39,996 nt of DNA from Periconia sp. R9002 (Eukaryota; Ascomycota; Dothideomycetes; Pleosporales; Periconiaceae): the NCBI GenBank assembly GCA_023627715.1, contig JAMAHW010000155.1, positions 1-39,996 on the forward strand, read 5' to 3'. Shown piece by piece: positions 30,001 through 39,525 of the stretch (position 1 is the first letter of the stretch; each line of letters opens with the position of its first letter). The notes under the pieces were generated by a model. It was given only the letters and a program-made list of their open reading frames with translations, searched no databases and was not told the DNA's origin. The position numbers were made by a program, and so were the translations under genes.

Positions 30001-30748
30001 GGTGCTGCTCGACACAGGCAAAGTTAACGTCGACTTAAAGGATCAGCGCGGACAGACACCGCTATCGTGGGCAGCATACAACGGACACGAGGCGGTGGTT
30101 AAGATGCTGCTCGACACAGGCAAGGTCGACATTAACTTGAAGGACCAGAACAGACGGACACCGCTATCGTGGGCGGCAGGAAACGGACGCGGGGCCGCAG
30201 TCAAGATGCTGCTCGACACAAGCAAGGTCGACATTGACTCGGAGGACCAGAACAGACGGACACCGCTATCGTGGGCGGCAGGAAACGGACGCGAGGCCGC
30301 GGTCAAGATGCTGCTCGATACTGACAAGGTCAACGTTAACTCAAAGGACAGGAGTGGATTGATGCCGCTATCGTGGGCGTCACAAAACAGGTACGAAGCG
30401 GTGGTCAAGTTGCTGCTTGACACAGACAAGATTGATATCGACTCGAAAGATCAAAGCGGATGGACGCCATTATCGCTGGCGTCAAGGAACGGACACGAAA
30501 CAGTAGTAAAGATGCTGCTCGACACAGACAAGGTTAACGTTAACTCGAAGGACCAGAACGAACGGACGCCACTATGGTTAGCGGCATATAACGGACACGA
30601 GGCGGTGGTCAAACTGCTGCTTGACACAGACAAGGCTGATATCGACTCGAAAGATCAAAGCGGATGGACGCCATTATCGCTAGCGTCACGGAACGGACAC
30701 CAAGCGATTGTCAGGTTACTGCGGTCGTATTCATGCGTTCGTCCGTAA
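27026..30748 (+). pseudogene. HET-NACHT-ankyrin NLR, nonsense-riddled
   Basis: A fungal NLR-type protein in which HET executes heteroincompatibility cell death, NACHT is the NTP switch and ankyrins sense the target. One frame runs about 1,240 codons from ATG 27,026 with no frameshift. HET: YAILSHTWGRDSDEVTF, IDTCCINKSSSAELQEAINS, RWFTRGWTLQELIAPASVEF and the YCLLGIFDIQMPLLYGEG tail. NACHT: P-loop GKPETGKST (about 27,965), Walker B FINTLNEC where FIDALDEC is usual (two Asp to Asn), winged-helix LLFAKQPLSPKQLYFAIL and HESVRDFLL. Ankyrins begin near 29,548. In-frame stops: 27,245; 27,620; 27,914; 27,956; 28,205; 28,466; 28,733; 28,736; 28,823; 28,979 (all TAG) and 29,009 (TAA). At conserved sites these replace Trp or Gln (for example before IDTCCIN and IKGKP). 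No TGA occurs. The ankyrin half has no stop. Damage fits RIP; an RNA-editing reading is considered under findings. Confidence 0.9.
29548..30725 (+). repeat. Ankyrin repeat array, 34-codon period
   Basis: Eleven units plus a partial twelfth, mostly 102 bp each. A consensus unit reads HEAVVKMLLDTGKVD, then a variable DSKDQ segment, then TPLSWAAGNG. The third unit is irregular (about 45 codons, TDIRGRTLLSWTVENC). Units ending SGWTPLSLASRNGH occur twice (about 30,430-30,500 and 30,640-30,710) and are almost identical in DNA. Two successive NRRTPLSWAAGNGR units are also near-identical. Framework residues are constant, while the loop positions after KDQ vary (IRR, DGQ, RGQ, NRR, SGL, SGW, NER). That is the pattern of binding repeats that are shuffled by recombination. 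Confidence 0.9.
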
Positions 30749-30944
30749 GCTGTATACAGACTCCACCCACTTCCCTATATATTGCCGTTGTGGGGCGACA
30801 ATAATTAAATAACGTTACATGTTTACCTTCTTTATGCCGTTGTGGTATGATTTTATGAGATGGCCATATTATCGATAAGTTGTATTGAATGACGGTAAAT
30901 GTCTTAAAGCAGCGTTTTAGTTGAGTTTGTAAGCGGAAGTAAAG

Positions 30945-31025
30945 TGCATGCAGTACTTCAACTCGCCACCGCTAGCCAGGAGGGCGGACGACCCGCACCG
31001 GCCACAGGGTTGCGCCGGAGGCGAT
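30945..31025 (-). repeat. Dispersed repeat family, terminal piece E
   Basis: CAGTACTTCAACTCGCCACC, CGCTAGCCAGGAGGGCGG and GACCCGCACCGGCCACAGGG form the inverted terminus of copy D, very well preserved. After CGATGG the similarity to the rest of the family stops, so this is a solo end about 200 bp downstream of the NLR stop codon. Confidence 0.6.
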
Positions 31026-32423
31026 GGTCTGTAGATATGGCTGAAGAGAAGAGTGCTGTATACAGCTCTAGATAGTGTAGAATATTGCCAAGCATGACCA
31101 CCACCACAGCTCTGCTAGTACTTGTCCCTCGCGAACATGAACCCAAAACTCCTCACGACCGTCATAGGTCGAACTGGAGCATATCTCCACGGCCCTAACG
31201 ATTGTGGCGCTCATGCGAGGAGCCGCTGGTCGTTTAACCGTACGACAGCTGTATCACCAAGCATGCAGAGCCTTTCCGCCTTCGTATGCACTTGCAACGA
31301 CGGCGTTTTGCCAGTAGCTCAGTTAAACCCATTTGGCAAAGCGCAGGCTTCGATTTCCAGAGCCGCCGCGCTCTATCTTATCTTATATCCTTCCCGTCCC
31401 ATCGTATTCCCCATTAACGAGCCGAGACTAGAGCTCGCTGCGGCTTGCTCTAAAAATCGGCGCTGGTGGACTCGAGGAGCATTGGGACGTGGTGGGCTCG
31501 ATCAGGTCGTTCCATCATCGGTCAGCGGAGGGGACAACGGCGGATCTCGGCACTCGAGGGCGACGTGATGGTATGGTTCTACATCACGAAGTAGGTAGCA
31601 TCTCGAAATGTGGGATCGCTGTGTCGAAGCTGGTTCGACGCTGGAAGCGCGTTAACTGACAAACCAGCACCTGGCCATGTCTTATCACTGCTACCCAATC
31701 CTAAGTCGGATTTAACGATAATCCGAACGCTTGTGTAATTCGTACAGTCACATATCTTACAGTAAAATATCTATTAGTGTATGAGGTAAGACGTGCGGGA
31801 TCATCGCACATTAGCCAGTATCGGGGATTCGCTTCCGCTAGAAGTACCTATCGACGGGGCGGCCTTGCATGTAATCGCGCCCCGCAGCGTGCATAGGGCT
31901 GATAATGACTTCCTGGTATGAGGGGGAGGTTTTCAGGCTAGGATAAGACTGTTGTACAAAAAATCGGAGCGAAAAGGCTCAAGGTTAGCGCTGTGGGGAG
32001 AGAAGTCTGCTAGGCCACGAACGAAGGCGCCGCACAAATCCGGCTCGGAAACGACGACACAAATGTAATTTTTGGGGAAGAGTGGATCATAGACATTCAG
32101 AATTAGCTACAATAGAGTATTTTCATCGAACTATAGCAATATTCGTTGTGCGCATAGGTTTTGCAGTTGGAATTCTAAGTTTTCAGTCATCTATTTACGT
32201 AAAGCCTATAATTCCTGCTACCTAAGGGGTAAAAGGTGGAAGAACGTTTATGATTGGATGTCGAAGGGTGATTGAAATACTTTTTTTTTGCATTAATCGG
32301 GAATAAATACCTTAGGAGCTTCTCTTATATAATGCGAGTGATGAGATTTTAGGAATTATTGAACTATTACTCGGGCTCTACAATTCTCTGTTGATAAACT
32401 GTGAAAATCAGGTTAGGTGTCCC
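31026..32423. other. Intergenic, nothing recognised
   Basis: 1.4 kb without a supportable gene. The longest plus-strand frame (31,122-31,568) has no recognisable family, no splice continuation and low-complexity Arg/Gly composition at its end. The sequence turns AT-rich with a T9 run near 32,281 towards the HET gene 3' end. Confidence 0.4.
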
Positions 32424-34121
32424 TTAAATGAAGTCAAAATATCTCTCTTGCCTAGGATTGACGATTCCCATTGCCTGTCCTTGCATTATACCGTGCACGT
32501 AACAATCTCCAATGAACCTCCATACCTCTCCACAATCCCCGAATTCTGCCCCCCTGACACAAAATGGGACTCGCCCACCATATAACACCACAATTTCATC
32601 GCCCTCCCTAGCTGTCTCGGGTAAGAGGCAAATATATCCTCGATTGGTCAATGCAATACTTCGATGTTTCGCATAATTCTGGTGTTTTCGCCTGTTTTGA
32701 CTGTTCAGCCACGGACGAGAGCCTTCCTCAAGCAAACGCCGAATGAACCAGGTATTGTAGATATTCATGTCTTCTCCAGATTCTTCATTGCAAAGTCTTT
32801 TTAGAGCAGTGCGGGCTTTATGGATAACATATGCTGGTGATTCTAGAGTCAGAGTGTCCAGGAGTGCTAATAGGCGGTATCCATCATCACCATATGGTGA
32901 CCATGTCATGGCCAGCAGGACTTTTTTCATCTCACTGGCCTGCGCTGAAGCGTGATACATATGGAGATTATTGGTTGGAACGACACAGCTTACTCTGTCC
33001 AGGAGGAAACCTTTCACCCTCATAATTCGGTCATTCAGGAAATTTACATCCAAGTTTCTGCTGCCAGCGCATCGCCAGTCTGATTCATAAGATGGTAGAC
33101 ATCTCGGAGAGGATCCATCGAATTTTGGACACCATGATGGCGATGCAAATGGATAATTCAAAGCTGATAGAATATCCAAGCTACCGGAGGTTTCGATAAT
33201 AGCCTGGACAGTGGCCACGCATACTATGCTAAAAGTTGTTCCGTAGATCGGCAGAGGCAGTTGATGTTGCCAGGCTTCTGTACACATGCTGTACACCCCA
33301 TACACCTTGTCCTCCGGTTCTGTTGCCTTACTGGAGAGAAACAGGACCAGCAATTCGTCAAGCTTTGGTTTGTTTTTGGGATATCGTCTGCGAGCTTCGA
33401 GAACAGCCCACACTGCGTTCAGCTGAAGCTGAGGGAAGATGATGTGGATGTCCCCAAGTATGTTACTTATATTAAAATGGACTAGTTTGGAGATAACATT
33501 TGCGAATTGATCGAGCTTAATTGAACGAGGCCCGACTCGCAGGACAACCTCGCGTGCTACAGCAATCTCCTGTGCGATCCAAATACGGGTCCAGTAGCGG
33601 TTGTTGAGAATCTCACAAAGCGCAGTCCATTGTTGCCTATAAGCTTGATCATGGAGCATGTTGTTTAGTTGCTGGAACTCATTTGCCACATGGCTAAGCT
33701 GTCCAATAAAGTCAATGGCTAAATTCGAGGCCTCGGTTTCTTGACCCAAATACGCAATCGTCTGAGATGCAGATGCATAGATATATGCCATATGAGCCAC
33801 TTCTATACTCTTCTCTTGTTTGTCGTCTTGGTTGATACAGACCGCATCCGCCCACAGCGTTCTTGTTCTTGTCTCCTCGCGAAAACGTAGGTGCGAAAGG
33901 GCGTCGGAAAGATTTCTTGTGACAGGAATTTGACACTCGTTGCATGTAATCTCGACTGTGTCTTCCATGTCGCCCCACAAGTACGAAATGGCCTCGTACT
34001 CTTCCACTGATTCAAGGGGTTTAGTGATTAGCTTGCATCTGATCGGATCATCTGGACCGCCAGGAAGGAGCTCCAGAAGCCGGATTTCTTCCTTGGACTT
34101 CTTGGAATATAAGGATGCCAT
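32424..34121 (-). CDS. HET-domain protein, intact, 565 residues
   Basis: A heterokaryon-incompatibility type protein: HET domains trigger growth arrest or cell death after non-self recognition, usually through a partner. It is a single open frame from ATG 34,119-34,121. HET motifs are EYEAISYLWGD (about residues 41-51), TRTLWADAVCINQDDKQEKS (about 85-104) and RYWTRIWIAQEIAVAREVVL. The remaining ~350 residues are the variable C-terminal region, with the usual closing signature FIGDCYVHGIMQGQAMG. No NACHT, ankyrin or WD repeat is attached. Unlike the NLR 1.7 kb away it has no stop or frameshift and normal codon composition, so it has escaped RIP. No membrane segment or signal peptide is seen. 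Its allelic or non-allelic partner cannot be told from sequence. Confidence 0.92.
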   Translation of the reverse strand: MASLYSKKSKEEIRLLELLPGGPDDPIRCKLITKPLESVEEYEAISYLWGDMEDTVEITCNECQIPVTRNLSDALSHLRFREETRTRTLWADAVCINQDDKQEKSIEVAHMAYIYASASQTIAYLGQETEASNLAIDFIGQLSHVANEFQQLNNMLHDQAYRQQWTALCEILNNRYWTRIWIAQEIAVAREVVLRVGPRSIKLDQFANVISKLVHFNISNILGDIHIIFPQLQLNAVWAVLEARRRYPKNKPKLDELLVLFLSSKATEPEDKVYGVYSMCTEAWQHQLPLPIYGTTFSIVCVATVQAIIETSGSLDILSALNYPFASPSWCPKFDGSSPRCLPSYESDWRCAGSRNLDVNFLNDRIMRVKGFLLDRVSCVVPTNNLHMYHASAQASEMKKVLLAMTWSPYGDDGYRLLALLDTLTLESPAYVIHKARTALKRLCNEESGEDMNIYNTWFIRRLLEEGSRPWLNSQNRRKHQNYAKHRSIALTNRGYICLLPETAREGDEIVVLYGGRVPFCVRGAEFGDCGEVWRFIGDCYVHGIMQGQAMGIVNPRQERYFDFI

Positions 34122-34734
34122 GCTATTGTCTTTGCAAATCCGTTCACGGAAAGCGGGTGGTTTAGGCTCTATGATTTTTGTGCGTTCAAAAAGTATAGGA
34201 CTAGTGCGAAATCGAAGAAATTCTGGTCGGAAAGAGGTTGATCAGCTGAAGAAGTTAGTTCTTGCAGGAAGCTCAGCTTTGTTGTTACAAGGCTAGGAGG
34301 CGCTTGCTGTCGAGCTGAAGTCTAAGCCACCGCCATAGGCTACAGGCAAGCACAACACTACGAAGGCATTAGGCTGATGGAAGATACTAGGAGACTCCAA
34401 CTTATTCATCAGATCTAGCTTCCGATACTGACAATAAAACACAAAGGGGGAGCGTAATCTTACATGAAGAGGCATGTGTGATATTGAAAGGGTGAAGGGT
34501 ATCGGGAGCGGATGTTGTGTTGGCGAACCTTCGAAAGGGGCTGGTTAGGGTTAAGGCAGTACTGAAGGCGGGGTGATTGTGGTGGAGGTATATTGCAGGT
34601 GCCTGGGCCTCATACGCTGATAGGCTGTCAAGACGCGTTGTCTGTACATTACGCTCACACTTTGCCTATGCGAATTCTGTCTCTTAGTGTGACGAATTAA
34701 TGGTCGATTTCTTATGGTAGTTTGGAAGAAAAGT
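34122..34734. promoter_or_regulatory. 5' region of the HET gene
   Basis: Upstream of the minus-strand HET gene. No other gene is supported; a 60-codon minus frame (34,293-34,475) has no family signature. The region is bounded by repeat copy F. Confidence 0.4.
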
Positions 34735-34975
34735 GGACGAACGCTTTCAATTACGCTAGTCGGGAGGACGGCTGACCCGCTCCGGCCACACCCTTGCGCT
34801 GATGGCAACAATATTTGAATTTGGTGAAGAGGCGAAAGAAGACTCCCTGCAAAGAGAGCCGACGCTGATACGTAAGGGTGGTGGTGGTTGGTACAAGGTG
34901 TGATGAGAGCTTCTACAGGCTCCTGAAGATATACTCGATCCGTATTGGGGCTCAATGTCAGACCCATATACACAG
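34735..34975 (-). repeat. Dispersed repeat family, copy F
   Basis: Inverted copy of a family end: CGCTAGTCGGGAGGACGG, CTGACCCGCTCCGGCCACAC, CCTTGCGCTGATGGCAACA, GGTTGGTACAAGGTGTGATG, GCTTCTACAGGCTCC and GGGGCTCAATGTCAGACCC follow in the order seen in the left arm of copy A. Truncated after that block. Non-coding. Confidence 0.65.
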
Positions 34976-35390
34976 CATCAGATTCCTATCCCCTACTCTC
35001 AAAAAGCGGCTTTTCTCTCCACTAAGCCAGCTATCTAGACTTTGATTTACAGATGCTTCGGTTATTTTGAGGTCTTCGGCGTCCATTTATTATGGAAAGA
35101 GGTAGAAGGATAAGTCTGTGTTGCCTTGTGAAGAAACAGGTCCAAAGTCGAGTCGGTTAGATTTCTTTGGGAATAAATTCTTCTGGAGCTACATGAACAT
35201 GTGGTGTCCGTATGAGGTACTGCTTTTCGCAAGAGATAGATACAACCCCAAGAATATGCGCATGGTAGAGAGCATTTCACTGCAATTGTTTCATCTTCCA
35301 TGACACACTGATAGTCACGAACAAAGCTTGTTTTCATACCTACAACGCCCGAGAAATCCAGTACACATGCGCGTGAATTTTCTCGGAAAC
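34976..35390. other. Intergenic, nothing recognised
   Basis: Short overlapping frames on both strands only; 3' flank of the glyoxalase-fold gene. Confidence 0.4.
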
Positions 35391-35834
35391 CTATTGCGGC
35401 GAGTGATCAACCACCTCCACATTGTTCCTTCCCATTAGTCAGCTCGCTATACCCAAGCTTCATCCACCAGACACTTACCCAAGCGGATCAATAACAAACG
35501 CCGCATAATAATTCGGATGATACATTTCCCGAACACCAGGCTTTCCGCGATCCTTACCCCCAGCTTTGATTGCCTCCTCGTAGAACTTATCCACTGCATC
35601 ATGATTCTTCGCCGCGAATGCAAAGTGAAAGACGCCAGTCAGCTGTCTTGATGTATCGCTGTGCTGACCGATCCAGAACTCGGATTTATGCGGGGTGTTG
35701 CCCAGTCCGCAGGCGATGCCTTCGATCTCGTCTTGCTTGGTGTAGCCGAGTGGTGCGAGGGCTTTGAGGTACCATTCTACCATTTCAACGTAGCGCGCTG
35801 AGGGGACGAAGAAGGAGAGGTGATCGATCGTCAT
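35391..35834 (-). CDS. Glyoxalase/bleomycin-resistance/dioxygenase-fold protein
   Basis: A small VOC-superfamily protein whose members bind a metal and act as lyases, isomerases or dioxygenases; the substrate is unknown. Exon 1 is 35,834-35,479, the intron 35,428-35,478 (51 nt, donor GTAAGT, branch GACTAAT) and exon 2 35,427-35,391, giving 130 residues, a normal length. The start ITIDHLSFFVP-like segment (TIDHLSFFVPSARYVEMVEW) carries the first metal-type His. GVFHFAFAAKNHDAVDKFYE opens the second beta-alpha-beta module. YYAAFVIDPLG, spliced to NNVEVVDHSP, gives the closing strand with the usual Glu. The exon 2 join restores the canonical 'DPLGNNVEVV' ending, strong support for the model. Intact. 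Confidence 0.9.
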
Positions 35835-36460
35835 GTTGGGATGGGCTGGGGATATATCCAGGACGCGCTGATAGTATCGTGTCGTGTGTATGTGGTAAAC
35901 CGTCCCTACGTACTCGACTTATGTACATACATGCACGTTCAGCCTATGCTTCCGCGCTTAAAGATTGGGTACTCATCTGATGCCGCCTATCCAAACTAGG
36001 TGTTGGATTGGTTTCTGCCTAACATCCCTCAGCACGTAGCGAGAAGTACTCCGTAGCGAGAAAAATCATAGATACTTAGTCTTGAAAACAAAATACTGTG
36101 ATCTACATTTAGATAGCAGTGTTGTAAAGTTTAGAGTAGATAATTCAGGTCTTCCACTACCTCACCAGCACCACTTTATGTAAAATTACCAATGTCGTCG
36201 TCGCCCCTGCGACTTATAAGTATGACCTATTCTTTTGCAGCACAGTACGGCTCGTGCACTACAGCTCTAATAGCAACCTATAATCATCCCGAATTTCATC
36301 ATCACTTTATAACCTAGACAGCACGCTAACAGCTCATCGCCAGTACTGTGGCAGCTATAAACCGATGATTCATGCAATGTTGCTACGCGGATCGGTACTT
36401 CTTAATCTAAGCGAGATAACCCTAGCTACCCTGAGACGCCTTCTATACGCCCACATAATA
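35835..36460. other. Intergenic, upstream of glyoxalase gene to MULE end
   Basis: No gene recognised. The 36.05-36.45 kb part is AT-leaning and TA-rich, mildly RIP-like, in contrast to the adjoining Mutator-like element. Confidence 0.4.
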
Positions 36461-36599
36461 ATTCGGCAAATGACCGCCATACCACTGCTTGGCGTAATAA
36501 TTCCCCATCTACCACTGTTTCCAATACACTACCACTAATGTGGCCGTGCGTCCAAAGCGGACCGAAATACCACTGTTTCTGCCCAACATGCCACTATTT
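36461..36599 (+). repeat. MULE left terminal inverted repeat
   Basis: Begins AATTCGGCAAATGACCGCC and ends CATGCCACTATT; pairs with 39,387-39,525. Contains several CCACTG/CCACTA units (ATACCACTGCTTGG, TCTACCACTGTTTCC, CACTACCACTAATG, ATACCACTGTTTCTG) spaced irregularly, possible transposase binding sites (inference). Confidence 0.85.
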
Positions 36600-36673
36600 G
36601 GGGTATCACGCCGCAGACCCTTATTTACTAGTTATTATGGCCCTCCAGCGCTCAGCGAGAGCACATAAGATCG

Positions 36674-36751
36674 AACACGTTATTAAGTTTATTCTAACAG
36701 CTCTGCATTCCTAACACGTTATTAAGTTTATTCTAACAGCTCTGCATTCCT
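36674..36751. repeat. 39-bp direct tandem repeat, two copies
   Basis: Two head-to-tail identical units of 39 bp starting AACACGTTATTAAGTTTATT, with a third unit beginning AACACA. They lie between the left inverted repeat and the transposase stop codon, in the 3' untranslated part of the gene. Confidence 0.9.
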
Positions 36752-36766
36752 AACACATGCATACAA

Positions 36767-39247
36767 CTAGCCTATTCGAATTCTTTTTCTTGATCGCGTT
36801 GACAGCGCAGGAGGATCTTCACCCTCAACAACACTACCCTCTTGGTTCCCGCTTGCTATGCATCTCTTGCTTCCATTTGATGAACTCGATATGGCATTGA
36901 TGGCAACGTTGGGGGTGGAACTGGCTGCCTCCAATATGACGTTGTTAGTTGTGACGACAGAGTCAATATACGTGGCTTGCGAAGCAGTTGGATCGTTCGG
37001 GGAAGTCCTGCTTCTTTGCAGCAGCTCGTCGCTATGTGAAAATGCTTGGTTTGTGTCGAATCGCGAGACCAGTGGTTCTAGAGGGGGCTGGGGTCGCCGG
37101 GCTAATTGATCTGCGAACGTCGGCGGCATCGGCAGCGGATGAGGATGGCTATTCTCTTTTACCGCTTGTCTTACTGCTCTGATCTGAGCCGCTATCTCAG
37201 CCCGAGAGCGTTCTTCAGTTGCCCCGGTTTCGCTAAGCCGCGCGTTCATAGCCCGTATTCGTTGCCAGAGAGTGTCTTGATCTCTTGATCCCGGTGGTTG
37301 CGCAATCGAGACCTGGTTAAGGACGCTGCCATCCTGGACCGGAAGAGGGTTAGATAAGGCGCTCTGGTCAGAGTCTCTAGGCTGACCAAAAGAGCTGTTA
37401 ACGCGGCCCATGATTCCTTCCTGGGCATACGTCGTGCCAGACTGATACCGGTTTCGGGCCTCGTTCTGCTGCTTTCTCTGAATGCTTGGTGGTGCTAAAT
37501 TTCCCCGTCTCCGGGCTTCTGTCTCCCGCGTGATTCGTTTCATCCTTTTCCTGACCGGACGACCTCGCGAGAGACCATGAGGGGGTGGCTTTGTAAAGCC
37601 ATCAGGTTCGAGATCGTCTAGCAAAACTGGCACTAAAGAGTACTTATACTGCTCGCGATACTCAGATATCTCATAAAACTTGGCGATATGATCCTCGGGT
37701 TTGACCCTGAAAAAGCGGCATACAGCGATTGCATGCCTGCAAGGGATCTTATGATCCTGAAATGCGAGACATGAGCACTTCTGGGCTTTAAGCTGGACCA
37801 GACGAGTATTCTGATCTCCTGGATTTGCTCGGTATACGATTGCGACAAAGTTTTCACGTTCCTGTGGAGTCACAATGTATCGGGTGCTCTCCTCGAGCTC
37901 TTTTTGGAAATAGGCCATAGCGTAGTTGGTATACTTCTCGTCTTTCTGGGGCTTGTGCCGTCTTTCATAAAACTTTGACATCAGAAAGGTCCATAGGTGA
38001 TGAAGTGAATGAAGTATGGGTAGGTTACGAGCTTGCATCCATGCACTGTTTATTGACTCCGAAATGTTGGAGCAGGTCTGTCCGAACCGTGGGAAATCGA
38101 CTAGTGGCGCATACGATGTTGCGTAATGTTCCCTATCGATCTGTTCTAGGTAGCGACGCGCAGGAGCAGAAAGAGATTCGACCTGGTCCAGGCACGCTTT
38201 GAATTTAGCTTTGGTGTTGACCAGGCACGCAGCGCGGAAAACCTTCTCAACCTTTCTTCCAAACTCATTACCAACATTTTCCGCAAGATGCTGTGTGCAG
38301 TGATAGTGAAAAGCTTTTGGGAAAGCCTCTGAGACAGCCGGAACTAAACCTTTCGCTCGGTCACTAACAATAGTGAGATATTCGAAATCGTTGCGTTCTT
38401 TCTCCGTCGTATCAAGGCTATCCAGAAAGTACTCCCGAAACCCACGGAGGAAATCGAGCCACGATTCTTTGGACTCGCTCCTAGCAAATCCCCACATCAA
38501 CGGTAGAATCTCTTCGTTAGAGTCAAGCGTTGTCACAGCGAGGAGAACTAGGTTATTATCCGATTTCATGTGTGCACCATCAACACATATAAAACGCCGG
38601 GAATGCCAAAATGCATGAATGCAAGCTCGTGGTGCAACATGACACCATTCAAAGGACCCGTCGTCGTTCCTGGAGATGGCAGCGTTTGCCCTCGAAGTAG
38701 CATAGTTTCCTTCGTCGTCTAGATCCGTTTCTTCATGAAGCCCGTTGTCCGTAATCGTTTCGAGAAACGGAAGAACCAGCTGGAAAGACTTCTTCGCGTC
38801 CAAAAAGGTGCTCTTTTTGATCTCCTGTTTCGCGCGCCACGCTTGCTTGTACGATATTTGATTGGAATACTGAAGCCTTTCAGCGTTCTGGATCTGACGT
38901 GGTCTCATTTGGAAGTCGCTCTTGATCATATCCTCGTGCCGGTTGGCAATGAGCTTCGCGGAGTTACATGCTTTCCAACTCTGGTGAGAACTGAGGTCGC
39001 AGGTGTGAGGATCCAATCTCCGAAGTTCGAAATGGTCGCATCGTTTCATGTAGTTGATTCGGATGAAAAACTTGCAGCCTGTTTCGTCGCTAGAACGACA
39101 CTTGGCGTGGAAACGTGTCCGGTCGCTAGATGTTACTCGAAAAGAAAGCCTCTGAGTAACCATAGCATGAAGAACCGATTGTTTTGCAGCATCAATCGAC
39201 GGGAATGTCTGTCCGACGTAGAGATCATCGGGCTGAGAGGTTGCCAT
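36767..39247 (-). CDS. MULE transposase, 826 residues
   Basis: Catalyses cut-and-paste transposition of the surrounding element. It is a single uninterrupted frame from ATG 39,245-39,247. Residues about 10-90 form the MULE/FAR1-type N-terminal zinc-binding DNA-binding domain (C50, C58, PHTC near 82). The MULE DDE core shows D223 in FICVDGAHMKSDNN, D296 in YLTIVSDRAKGLVPA and a candidate E397 in SNISESIN. A SWIM zinc finger follows at about 491-508 (CSCLAFQDHKIPCRHAIAV). The C-terminal ~270 residues are low-complexity and basic (RPVRKRMKRITRETEARRR) with a KRIRIG end, likely nuclear-localising. There is no intron and no nonsense or frameshift. With both inverted repeats present, it may be competent for movement, a notable state in a RIP-marked region. 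Confidence 0.93.
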   Translation of the reverse strand: MATSQPDDLYVGQTFPSIDAAKQSVLHAMVTQRLSFRVTSSDRTRFHAKCRSSDETGCKFFIRINYMKRCDHFELRRLDPHTCDLSSHQSWKACNSAKLIANRHEDMIKSDFQMRPRQIQNAERLQYSNQISYKQAWRAKQEIKKSTFLDAKKSFQLVLPFLETITDNGLHEETDLDDEGNYATSRANAAISRNDDGSFEWCHVAPRACIHAFWHSRRFICVDGAHMKSDNNLVLLAVTTLDSNEEILPLMWGFARSESKESWLDFLRGFREYFLDSLDTTEKERNDFEYLTIVSDRAKGLVPAVSEAFPKAFHYHCTQHLAENVGNEFGRKVEKVFRAACLVNTKAKFKACLDQVESLSAPARRYLEQIDREHYATSYAPLVDFPRFGQTCSNISESINSAWMQARNLPILHSLHHLWTFLMSKFYERRHKPQKDEKYTNYAMAYFQKELEESTRYIVTPQERENFVAIVYRANPGDQNTRLVQLKAQKCSCLAFQDHKIPCRHAIAVCRFFRVKPEDHIAKFYEISEYREQYKYSLVPVLLDDLEPDGFTKPPPHGLSRGRPVRKRMKRITRETEARRRGNLAPPSIQRKQQNEARNRYQSGTTYAQEGIMGRVNSSFGQPRDSDQSALSNPLPVQDGSVLNQVSIAQPPGSRDQDTLWQRIRAMNARLSETGATEERSRAEIAAQIRAVRQAVKENSHPHPLPMPPTFADQLARRPQPPLEPLVSRFDTNQAFSHSDELLQRSRTSPNDPTASQATYIDSVVTTNNVILEAASSTPNVAINAISSSSNGSKRCIASGNQEGSVVEGEDPPALSTRSRKRIRIG

Positions 39248-39386
39248 TGAAGCTCTTTGCGATCACTGCCTGCTGCTTGAGGACAGTACCACATGTTCTT
39301 GCGGCAGAACGCGTCCATCATGGAATTGCGAGAGTCGCGTTTTGACTTATCTAGCCCTAATGGTAGATGGGTCGGGCAATTTACAG

Positions 39387-39525
39387 AATAGTGGCATGTT
39401 GGGCAGAAACAATGGTATTTCGGTCCGTTTTGGACGCACGGCCACATTAGTGGTAGTGTATTGGAAACAGTGGTAGATGGGGAATTATTACGCCAAGCAG
39501 TGGTATGGCGGTCATTTGCCGAATT
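39387..39525 (-). repeat. MULE right terminal inverted repeat
   Basis: Inverted partner of 36,461-36,599, starting AATAGTGGCATG and ending GCGGTCATTTGCCGAATT. It lies about 140 bp upstream of the transposase ATG and therefore probably contains the promoter. Confidence 0.85.

Larger units (their letters stand above)
36461..39525 (-). mobile_element. Mutator-like element (MULE), 3,065 bp
   Basis: A complete-looking DNA transposon: 139-bp terminal inverted repeats at 36,461-36,599 and 39,387-39,525, both starting AATTCGGCAAATGAC from the outside, enclosing one transposase gene on the minus strand. The arms differ at only a few positions by eye (for example CCACTG versus CCATTG). I could not identify the 9-10 bp target duplication expected for this superfamily: the flanks are CCACATAAT on the left and CCGAAGCAT on the right. 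Either the target site has decayed or the element ends are slightly different from my call. Confidence 0.85.

Noticed and set aside
29524..30633. Several minus-strand frames opposite the ankyrin array (Ser/Leu-rich repeats)
   Set aside because: They are the antisense image of the 102-bp ankyrin units; openness follows from codon periodicity, not coding.
31122..31568. 148-codon plus-strand frame
   Set aside because: No recognisable domain, no splice context, start adjoining a repeat terminus; not distinguishable from chance in GC-rich sequence.
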